A stretch of DNA of 30,741 nucleotides from Methanimicrococcus sp. (GTDB lineage: Archaea; Halobacteriota; Methanosarcinia; Methanosarcinales; Methanosarcinaceae), in the NCBI GenBank assembly GCA_009783635.1, contig WRDC01000002.1, positions 1 to 30,741 of the forward strand, given 5' to 3'. The notes beneath the pieces are model-generated. The model saw only the letters and a list, made by a program, of their open reading frames with translations, searched no databases and was not told where the DNA came from. Position numbers and translations under genes: made by a program. This document shows, in pieces, positions 22,055 to 28,958 of this stretch; position 1 is the stretch's first letter; each line of letters starts with the position of its first letter.

Positions 22055-24766
22055 TTGTTCTTCACCTTCGTTCGTTTCAATTCTTTCTGTTTCAATTCTT
22101 TTTGTTTCAATTCTTTCTGTTTCAATTCTTTCCGTTTCAATTGTTTTTTCAATTGTTTTTTCAATTGTTTTTTCAATTTCTTGCGCCGGATCGGCCGTTA
22201 AATATTTCGGTTTGAAAAATCTCAGTCTCAAAGCGTTTGTCACAACGAATAAAGAGGACAAACTCATTGCGGCTGCCGCGAAGACGGGATTTAACTTCCA
22301 GCCGAGCAGCGGGTAAAAGACACCGGCTGCCAGCGGGATGCCGAGAATGTTGTAGAAAAACGCCCAAAAAAGATTCTGCTTAATATTTCGAATCGTTGCC
22401 CGAGACAGCCGAATCGCCGTCACCGCGTCCATTAAATCGCTTTTCATCAAAACGATATCCGCGCTTTCAATGGCGATGTCTGTTCCGGCGCCGACAGCGA
22501 TACCGACATCCGCGCGCGTCAGCGCCGGCGCATCGTTGATCCCGTCACCGATCATCGCAACCTTTTTGCCGCCGGCTTGCAGCTCTCTGACATTCGCTTC
22601 TTTTTCTTGCGGCTGCACGCCGGCAATCACGCGGTCAATTCCGGTCAGGCGCGCAACCGCTTTGGCCGTCCGTTCATTGTCGCCGGTCATCAAAACGACA
22701 TCCAGTCCCATCTTTTTCAGCTCAGAAACGGCGCGCGCGCTTGTCGGTTTGACCGCGTCGGCAACGACAATCATTCCGAGAAGGCGACCGCCTTTGGAAA
22801 AATAAAGAGGCGTCTGCCCGACGTTCGCAATTTCATCGGCAAGCGTTTCAAACGGCAGGATGTCTGCGTCTGCGCCATGTGCTTTCATCATCAGCGCATT
22901 TCCGGCGCGAACCGTTTCACCGCCGACAATTGCCAGAATGCCGTGTCCGGCGGTTTGCTTGAAATCGGAAACCGGAAGGTCAAGAATTTTTCCGATGGTG
23001 CTTTTTTCAGCTGCGTTCACATCAACCGCGTTCACATCAACCGCGTTCACATCAACCGCGTTCACATCAACCGCATTTTCAGCCGCCTTTTCAATCGTTT
23101 TTTCAATCTCCTTTTCAGCCGCCTTTTCAACAATTGCTTTTGCCAAGGGGTGCTCTGACATCTTTTCAACAGCCGCCGCATAGCCGAGGAGTTCATTGTC
23201 GCTTATCCCTTCCGCGGGATATATGCCGGTGACTGACGGTTTTCCTTCCGTGACGGTGCCGGTTTTATCCAAAACAACGGTTTTAATCATGTGCGCCGTT
23301 TCAATCGTTTCCGCGTTTTTGAACAGCATACCGTTTTCAGCGGCCTTGCCTGTGCCGACCATGATTGCGGTCGGCGTTGCCAGACCAAGCGCGCAGGGGC
23401 AGCTGATGACAAGAACAGCAATGCCGACAGAAAGCGCAAAATTCAGCGGATAGCCGAGCAAAAGCCAAACGGCTGCCGCAATAATGGCAACCGCAATAAC
23501 GGCCGGAACGAAAAAGGCGCTGACACGGTCAGCCAACTTTGAAATCGGCGCTTTGCCGGCGCTTGCTTCTTCCACGAGCCGGATAATCTGCGCAAGCGTT
23601 GTGTCTTCCCCGACGCGCTCGGCTTTGATTTTGATGAATCCCGACTTGTTCGCCGTCGCTCCCGTTACACTGTCGCCGACAGTTTTTTCAACCGGGACGC
23701 TTTCGCCGGTGATTGCGGATTCGTCAACGGCGGCGAATCCTTCGATGACTGTTCCGTCAACAGGAATATTGTTTCCGGACCGGACAAGAATGATATCACC
23801 GACAACAACATCGGAAACCGGAATTTCCGTTTCCGTTCCGTTTCTTTCAACGACCGCTGTTTTTGGTTTCAAATCAATAAGACGGGAGATAGCGTCACCC
23901 GTTTTTCTTTTTGAACGGTGTTCCATATATTTTCCGATCGTCACCAATGTCAAAATCATGCCAGCGGATTCAAAATACATATCCATATGATATTGTTCAA
24001 CCATTGCAAAATCAGAAACGGCAAGTCCGTATCCGATTCGAACAATGGCGTAAATGCTGTAAATAATGGCGGCGGATGAACCGACAGCAATCAAAGTGTC
24101 CATTGTCGGCGCGCTTTTGATCAGGCTCTTGAATCCGTGAATGAAGTAAAAGCGATTCAGGTAAGCAATTGCCAATGTCAGCAGCAATTGAACCACGCCG
24201 AAAGCGACGGCGTTTTCATGCCCGCTCAAAAAAGACGGCAATGGAAGCCCGACCATGGATCCCATCGCAATGAAGACAAGCGGGATTAGAAAAACGACCG
24301 ACAAAATCAGCCGCCGCTTCATATCTTTCGCTTCCAAAGCGGCAGGGTTGTTCAGAGAGGCAGGATTGTTCAGAGAGGCAGGGTTGTTCAAAGGGGCAGG
24401 GTTGTTCAGAGGGGCAGGGTTGTTCAGAGAGGCAGGGTTGTTCAGAGAGGCAGGGTTGTTCAGAGAGGCAGGATTGTTTAGGTTTATCGAACAATTCTCT
24501 CCGGGTCTCGGCGATGCAGCCGTTTTCTTTTCGCCGGCGGCACCGGCATACACGCCGTCAATATACGCGCCGTATCCGGCATTTTCAACCGCGCGAATTA
24601 TATCAGATTCTCTGAGAACAGTCTCGTCATATTCGACAACCATGGAATTCTGAAGCAGATTGACGGCAACGCTTTGAACGCCGTTTAACTTTCCGGCAGC
24701 CTTTTCAACATGGCGGCTGCATGCCGAACATGTCATACCCGTCACATTAAATCTTGTTTTGATCAA
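21842..24766 (-). CDS. copA: Cu(I)-exporting P1B-type ATPase with repeat-expanded linkers and C-terminal CopZ-like domain
   Basis: 974 residues; usual CopA has 750-830. N-terminal HMA domain has GMTCSACSRHVEK (residues 10-22). Then a linker of eight LNNPAS/P units (96-143), eight membrane helices with TGES and SCPCALGLATP (Cu site), the P domain DKTGTVTEG, the N domain with SEHPLAKAI, and GDGINDAPAL. The N domain carries four VDVNA units flanked by EK-rich repeats. After the last helices comes an EKTI/IETER repeat linker and a second HMA domain (MDYVMKIEGMSCINCKKHVEAAL). This layout, with one HMA at each end, is unusual; the tail equals a free CopZ chaperone in length. It pumps Cu(I) out using ATP. 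csoR follows. Stop is TGA. Confidence 0.93.
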   Translation of the reverse strand: MIKTRFNVTGMTCSACSRHVEKAAGKLNGVQSVAVNLLQNSMVVEYDETVLRESDIIRAVENAGYGAYIDGVYAGAAGEKKTAASPRPGENCSINLNNPASLNNPASLNNPASLNNPAPLNNPAPLNNPASLNNPASLNNPAALEAKDMKRRLILSVVFLIPLVFIAMGSMVGLPLPSFLSGHENAVAFGVVQLLLTLAIAYLNRFYFIHGFKSLIKSAPTMDTLIAVGSSAAIIYSIYAIVRIGYGLAVSDFAMVEQYHMDMYFESAGMILTLVTIGKYMEHRSKRKTGDAISRLIDLKPKTAVVERNGTETEIPVSDVVVGDIILVRSGNNIPVDGTVIEGFAAVDESAITGESVPVEKTVGDSVTGATANKSGFIKIKAERVGEDTTLAQIIRLVEEASAGKAPISKLADRVSAFFVPAVIAVAIIAAAVWLLLGYPLNFALSVGIAVLVISCPCALGLATPTAIMVGTGKAAENGMLFKNAETIETAHMIKTVVLDKTGTVTEGKPSVTGIYPAEGISDNELLGYAAAVEKMSEHPLAKAIVEKAAEKEIEKTIEKAAENAVDVNAVDVNAVDVNAVDVNAAEKSTIGKILDLPVSDFKQTAGHGILAIVGGETVRAGNALMMKAHGADADILPFETLADEIANVGQTPLYFSKGGRLLGMIVVADAVKPTSARAVSELKKMGLDVVLMTGDNERTAKAVARLTGIDRVIAGVQPQEKEANVRELQAGGKKVAMIGDGINDAPALTRADVGIAVGAGTDIAIESADIVLMKSDLMDAVTAIRLSRATIRNIKQNLFWAFFYNILGIPLAAGVFYPLLGWKLNPVFAAAAMSLSSLFVVTNALRLRFFKPKYLTADPAQEIEKTIEKTIEKTIETERIETERIETKRIETERIETNEGEEQMDYVMKIEGMSCINCKKHVEAALNTLPGVQSAVDLGTGTANVKTGGNADEKTLTEAVTKAGYTVVSVQKK
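22073..22181. repeat. In-frame 15-bp and 12-bp repeats in copA, C-terminal linker
   Basis: GTTTCAATTCTTTCT units (about five) code I-E-T-E/K-R, and GTTTTTTCAATT units (three) code I-E-K-T. Charged linker between the last membrane helix and the second HMA domain. Confidence 0.88.
23015..23074. repeat. In-frame 15-bp repeat in copA, nucleotide-binding domain
   Basis: CGTTCACATCAACCG is present four times without change and codes V-D-V-N-A. It sits in a loop of the N domain after SEHPLAKAI. Confidence 0.9.
24338..24481. repeat. In-frame 18-bp repeat in copA, N-terminal linker
   Basis: Eight copies of GAGGCAGGGTTGTTCAGA-like units code L-N-N-P-A-S/P between the first HMA domain and the first membrane helix. 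Confidence 0.92.
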
Positions 24767-24883
24767 AAAGCCCTCGCCTCGCGTTTGCTGTTTATGAAAT
24801 CCGCCTGTCGTTTTAAAGTGTTAATCTGTTTTTTGTTTAAGTGTTTAAATCCGCTCGCTGTCGTTTTAAAGTGTTAATCCTTT

Positions 24884-24927
24884 TTGTTAAACATTTCGTT
24901 AAACATTTTGTTAAACATTTTGTTAAA
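24884..24927. repeat. 12-bp tandem repeat upstream of copA
   Basis: TTGTTAAACATT occurs about four times, in the probable copA leader. Confidence 0.8.
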
Positions 24928-24942
24928 CGTTTAAATCCGTTT

Positions 24943-24984
24943 ACCATCTTAATTATTATGATACACCACCCCCGAGGGGTGTGT
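24943..24984 (-). promoter_or_regulatory. copA promoter with candidate CsoR operator
   Basis: CACCCC-CGA-GGGGTG (24967-24981) is a perfect 6-bp GC dyad, resembling the C-run/G-run operators known for CsoR (for example in Bacillus and mycobacteria). On the minus strand it is followed directly by CATAATAATTAAG, a TATA-like string (about 24943-24957). The position, over the BRE/TATA of the copA-csoR operon, suits repression. Confidence 0.5.
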
Positions 24985-25004
24985 TTGGTGAACAAAAAAA
25001 GAAA

Positions 25005-26366
25005 TCAGAATGGGAGATTCCCGCCCGGATTTCCTCCCATTCCTTTTTTCATCATCTTTTGCATATTTCGGCCGCCGCCTTTGCCGGAGAAATTCTTGAA
25101 AGCGTTTTGCATCGTTTTATGATATTTCAGGAGCTCGCGGACTTCTTCGGGAGCTCTGCCGGAACCGATCGAAATGCGCTTAATGCGGTTGGGATTGATA
25201 ATTTTCGGATCGTCGCGCTCGCCGGGGGTCATTGAATCCATGATGACTTTGTAATACTTCATTTTCTCGCCGGTGGCGTCAATGTCTTTATCGGAAAGCT
25301 TAGCGCCGCCAAGACCCATCGAGCCAAGCGGCAGCATACTCATGATCTGTTTCAGTGGCCCCATTTTATTCATGGCTTCCAATTGGGCGTACATATCGTT
25401 GAGCGTAAACCGCCCCTTCATGATATTGTCAACATCCAGACTTGTTTCTTTCATGGATTCCTGAACTTTTTCAAGAAGAGATTGCAAATCGCCCATGCCG
25501 ATCAATCTGGAAATGAATCTGTCGGTGTCAAATTTCTCAAAATCGTCCGGCGTTTCGCCGGTACCGATGAAAGCGATCGGCGAGCCGGTTTCGGAAACCG
25601 CGGACAGCGCGCCGCCGCCTTTTGCCGTTCCGTCCAACTTCGTAATGATGATTCCGGTCACGTTGACGGCGTCGTTAAAGGCTTTGGCCTGCTGGCCGGC
25701 CAGCTGACCGATCGCGGCATCCAATACTAAAAATTTCTGATCGGGTTTGGCGGCTTCGTTGATATCCACCATTTCCTGAATCAAATCCGCTTCCAATGCG
25801 TGGCGGCCGGCGGTGTCGATAATTTTGACCTCGTATTTTTCGATGTCCTTCAGTCCGCGCATAACGATGCCGACGGCATCTTTTTCACCTTCTTCGCCGT
25901 AGAAGTGAATATTCAATTTCTGACAAAGCGTTTCCAACTGCTGGTACGCGCCGGGGCGGAAGTTGTCGGCGCCAATCACGGCGGCCTTTAATCCTTTCTT
26001 TTGGAAGTAACGCGCCAGTTTTGCAACCGATGTCGTTTTACCGCTGCCCTGAAGACCGACCACCATAATTGTCTGAGGCTTGAGTTCGATATTGGCCCCC
26101 TGTCCCATAATGGCGACCATTTCCTGATACACGATTTTGACAACGTGTTCGCGCGGATCGGCGCCTTTTTCGGGCGTTTCTTTCAATGATCTTTCTTTAA
26201 TGCGCTTTGACATACTCATGACAAGCTGAACGTTCACGTCGGATGTCAAAAGCGCGCGCTGAATGTCTTTCACGACTTCATTGACAATGTTTTCATCAAT
26301 GCGCCCGGCGCCGATCAGCTTTCTTAAAGCGTCTTGGAGGGAATTCCCTAAACTGTCCATGACCAT
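25005..26366 (-). CDS. ffh: Signal recognition particle 54 kDa protein (SRP54/Ffh)
   Basis: 453-residue GTPase that binds signal peptides and 7S RNA and brings ribosomes to the membrane. N domain 1-90; G domain with GLQGSGKTTS (104-113), DTAGRHALE, TKLDGTAKGG and the conserved ETGSPIAFIGTGE; M domain from about 310 with MGPLKQIMSMLPLG and the RNA-binding SGRAPEEVRELLKYHKTM. The tail KKGMGGNPGGNLPF is Met/Gly rich, as is common. Start could be the ATG at 26366 or the one two codons later; the family supports either. Gene is on the minus strand, 240 bases upstream of copA, and its 3' end lies next to the copA operator. Confidence 0.96.
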   Translation of the reverse strand: MVMDSLGNSLQDALRKLIGAGRIDENIVNEVVKDIQRALLTSDVNVQLVMSMSKRIKERSLKETPEKGADPREHVVKIVYQEMVAIMGQGANIELKPQTIMVVGLQGSGKTTSVAKLARYFQKKGLKAAVIGADNFRPGAYQQLETLCQKLNIHFYGEEGEKDAVGIVMRGLKDIEKYEVKIIDTAGRHALEADLIQEMVDINEAAKPDQKFLVLDAAIGQLAGQQAKAFNDAVNVTGIIITKLDGTAKGGGALSAVSETGSPIAFIGTGETPDDFEKFDTDRFISRLIGMGDLQSLLEKVQESMKETSLDVDNIMKGRFTLNDMYAQLEAMNKMGPLKQIMSMLPLGSMGLGGAKLSDKDIDATGEKMKYYKVIMDSMTPGERDDPKIINPNRIKRISIGSGRAPEEVRELLKYHKTMQNAFKNFSGKGGGRNMQKMMKKGMGGNPGGNLPF

Positions 26367-26470
26367 AGTAATAATTTCCTTTTTTCCGGTTAAGATATTT
26401 TTGGTATGCTTTGAAAGTTAAAATTCCTTCCGTTCATAAAATTTTATTTCTCAAGATACGGTATGGAAAA

Positions 26471-26525
26471 CAGAGGTGGCACAGAGGCGGCACAGAGGCG
26501 GCACAGAGGCGGCACAGAGGCGGCG
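26471..26525. repeat. 11-bp GC-rich tandem repeat, five copies
   Basis: CAGAGGCGGCA repeated with little change in the A/T-rich gap between the divergent ffh and lipoprotein genes. It is not a multiple of three, so the frame from 26411 through it is not coding. Confidence 0.88.
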
Positions 26526-26632
26526 CAGCAGGCGCAACGCGCCGGCCACAGACGAATCCCACCAATTTCTTCCCATTCCTTCCCATTCCTTTTTACAAAT
26601 CTATTTATGAATCAAAAACTATTCTAAAAAGT

Positions 26633-27484
26633 ATGAAAACAGGCTTACTTTCGGCTTTGATTTTAATAATAACCGTTGTGGCGGTAACTTTCAGCGGCTG
26701 CGTTTCCGTTCCCGGACTGACGGCGGAACCGGAGCCGGAGAGCAATTCCGGTGACGTGTCGGACGTTCTGGAACTGTATGATACGAATGTTTTTGTTCCG
26801 TCGGTGAACGGAGAGCAAAAAGTCGTCAGTTCCGGATCTTATTATGTGCTCCCGAAATCGGAGGTGCGTGTTGTCCGGCTTGTCAACGATACGAATCAAA
26901 TTCAAATTTTGAAAGAGACGGGTCTTTTGGCATTCGGCGACGGCGGGATGAGGGACGTTTACTTCCTGTCGGCGGATAATTTTTCGATGACTTTGGAAGG
27001 TATCGAGGCGCTTGAAACAAATCCGGTTCTGATGGATTTGAATTATACCGTCAAACACTCAAACAGGGTGTCTACCGTCAATTTGGACGAAAATTTTTCG
27101 GGACTGATCGTTTATACTTACATTCCGAAATCGAACAACGGCAGAATTCTTGTCAATGACGGGGCGGAGGCTGTGCGGATAACACTGCCGGCAGACATGA
27201 ACACCGGAAACAGATTTTTGGGAACAACGTCATCCACACCAGATATCATAGAAACGGCGGACAGCGGTGAAAAAGTAATGATGTGGAATAAGCCGGTCAG
27301 CGCCGTTGCCGTAAAATATTACAGCGAAAATTCGCCGTTTTATATCCTCATCATCTTTTCAATATTGGGCGGCGCAATTATTGCTGTTTGGGTGCGGAAC
27401 CGGTACCAAATCAAACGGCTGCGCGAAATCACAAAATTTACTGACCCGGATGAAGAAGAAGGTTTCCGAAAACAGAAGAACTGA
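26633..27484 (+). CDS. Membrane-anchored lipoprotein, possibly DUF5803 family
   Basis: 283 residues from ATG 26633. An N-terminal hydrophobic stretch (LLSALILIITVVAVTF) ends in a lipobox-like FSGC at about residue 23, so it is probably exported and lipid-anchored. A Glu/Pro/Ser linker (EPEPESNSGD) follows, then a beta-rich outer domain. Near the C-terminus is one membrane helix (FYILIIFSILGGAIIAVWV) and a basic then acidic cytoplasmic tail. The plan (lipobox, outer domain, one C-terminal helix) resembles archaeal DUF5803 proteins, from memory. Function unknown. An ABC ATPase gene follows after 46 bases on the same strand, so it could be part of the same operon, but no permease is present. Confidence 0.75.
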   Translation: MKTGLLSALILIITVVAVTFSGCVSVPGLTAEPEPESNSGDVSDVLELYDTNVFVPSVNGEQKVVSSGSYYVLPKSEVRVVRLVNDTNQIQILKETGLLAFGDGGMRDVYFLSADNFSMTLEGIEALETNPVLMDLNYTVKHSNRVSTVNLDENFSGLIVYTYIPKSNNGRILVNDGAEAVRITLPADMNTGNRFLGTTSSTPDIIETADSGEKVMMWNKPVSAVAVKYYSENSPFYILIIFSILGGAIIAVWVRNRYQIKRLREITKFTDPDEEEGFRKQKN

Positions 27485-27530
27485 GACGTGGAATCGTTGA
27501 ATAAAAGAAAGGAATTAAGGGATTCAATTT

Positions 27531-28319
27531 ATGACAGGCAAAACGCTTCTTCTCGATTTTCAAAACATCTCGGTGATGAAAGACGATAAGCTGATTTTGG
27601 ATAACATTTCCCTAACGGTCGGCGCTGATGAACATATCGCAATCATCGGGCCGAACGGTTCCGGCAAATCGTCTTTGATCAAGGTGATGACGCGGGAATA
27701 TTATCCGGTTGATGCGCCGGGTCTTCAAATGAAAATCATGGGCGAAGAGGTTTGGAATATTTTCGACCTGCGCAAACAGATGGGCATTGTGACGACAGAC
27801 CTTCAAAACATATGCCTTCGCGACATCACCGTTCTTGAGACGGTTTTGTCCGGTTTTTTTTCAAGTATCGGCATTTATGATATTTTTGATGTGACTGTTG
27901 AAATGGAAGTGACCGCTCTTGAAATTTTAAAATTTTTAGGTATTTTTCATTTGGCCGACAAGAGTATGACAAAAATATCAACAGGCGAAGCCCGCAAAGC
28001 GCTTATCGCCCGGGCGCTGGTTCATGACCCGAAAGCGCTTGTCCTCGATGAGCCGACCAACAGCTTGGATATGAAATCTGTATTCAGTTTCCGCAAAACA
28101 CTCAGTTCTATTGCCGGCGCCGGCAAAAACATTGTTCTCGTGACGCACGATTTATCGGACATCATTCCCGAAATCTCCCGCGTCATTTTGATTAAAGACG
28201 GCAGAATCTTCGCCGACGGCAAAAAAGAAGAGATGCTGACGAATGAAAATCTGACCGCCCTTTTCGGCGTTCCTGTCACGGTTCAAAAACACGGCGAATA
28301 TTACGCGGCCTTTTGCTGA
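27531..28319 (+). CDS. ABC transporter ATP-binding protein (ModF/COG1119-like)
   Basis: 262 residues. Walker A GPNGSGKSSL (about 40-49), Q-loop region GIVTTDLQ, signature STGEARKALIARAL (STGE in place of LSGGQ), Walker B ALVLDEPTNSLD, and the switch His in VLVTHDLSDI. A single ATPase domain with no membrane partner in the window. The type resembles COG1119 (ModF-like) proteins; the cargo is unknown and some such proteins have no transport role. ATG 27531 is used (MTGKTLLLDFQNISV); a purine-rich stretch (AAAGGAATTAAGGG) lies upstream. Stop is TGA; the next gene, glyS, converges. Confidence 0.87.
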   Translation: MTGKTLLLDFQNISVMKDDKLILDNISLTVGADEHIAIIGPNGSGKSSLIKVMTREYYPVDAPGLQMKIMGEEVWNIFDLRKQMGIVTTDLQNICLRDITVLETVLSGFFSSIGIYDIFDVTVEMEVTALEILKFLGIFHLADKSMTKISTGEARKALIARALVHDPKALVLDEPTNSLDMKSVFSFRKTLSSIAGAGKNIVLVTHDLSDIIPEISRVILIKDGRIFADGKKEEMLTNENLTALFGVPVTVQKHGEYYAAFC

Positions 28320-28958
28320 TTTTAACGCAGATTTTAATGCCGATTTAATTTGTTTTTCAATAAATGTGTCACGAAAAGCGAAGCTTGGAAAGTTTAAAAA
28401 ATTAAAAAAGAAAAAAGCCAGAGAACAAAAAAAGGACAATCCGTTTTGGGGCAGGTAAAACGGATTGGTTTGCAGACTTTGCGTTTGTTAGATTGTTGTG
28501 AGGATTTTTGAACAAGTTGTTTTGTACGGAGATTTTCGTTTTTGCTGCTTTTTCAGTGTAATGGCTCACTGAAAATAATCAGGAATTAAACAGAGGACTC
28601 AAATTTAAAACAACTTAATTTGAGTTATTTCCTAAATAGTCTCGAATCGTATATATACTTTTTCTTTTTAAAAAACGAAAACGGTTGATTTTATTTTTTG
28701 AAGACGAGGTGTTAATGGAATAATTTTGTCATTCAAATATCAAATAAAATTGTGTTTATTAAAAACAAAAAATTTTTCATAAAGGCAAACAATCAAAATC
28801 AAACACTCAAAGAGAAAATAAACAAATCAAGAACAGAAAGACCAAAATAAGAACAAAAAGACCAAACTAAAAAAAGAAGGGATAAACAAGAACAGAAGGA
28901 ACAAATTAAGAACAGAAAGAACAAACAAGAATAGAAGGAACAAATGAAAAAGAATAAA
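28320..28958. other. Convergent gap between ABC gene and glyS: hairpins and A-rich repeat
   Basis: Perfect inverted repeats: AATCCGTTTT (28438-28447 with 28457-28466), TTTTCAGTG (28550-28558 with 28567-28575), CTCAAATT (28598-28605 with 28617-28624). A palindromic TATA (GTATATATAC, 28649-28658) follows. From about 28800 to 28945 an A-rich degenerate repeat (AAGAACAGAAAGACCAAA-like) is present. No protein gene is supported. Confidence 0.5.
28438..28466 (+). terminator. Hairpin downstream of the ABC ATPase gene
   Basis: Ten-bp perfect stem AATCCGTTTT/AAAACGGATT with a nine-base loop, 118 bases past the stop. No T run follows on either strand, so terminator function is only likely. Confidence 0.4.

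Noticed and set aside
22577..23183. 193- and 107-codon plus frames opposite copA
   Set aside because: Antisense shadows of the VDVNA repeat and surrounding copA coding sequence.
26411..26632. 74-codon extension of the lipoprotein gene
   Set aside because: Runs through the 11-bp GC-rich repeat and would bury the signal sequence and lipobox; ATG 26633 is preferred.
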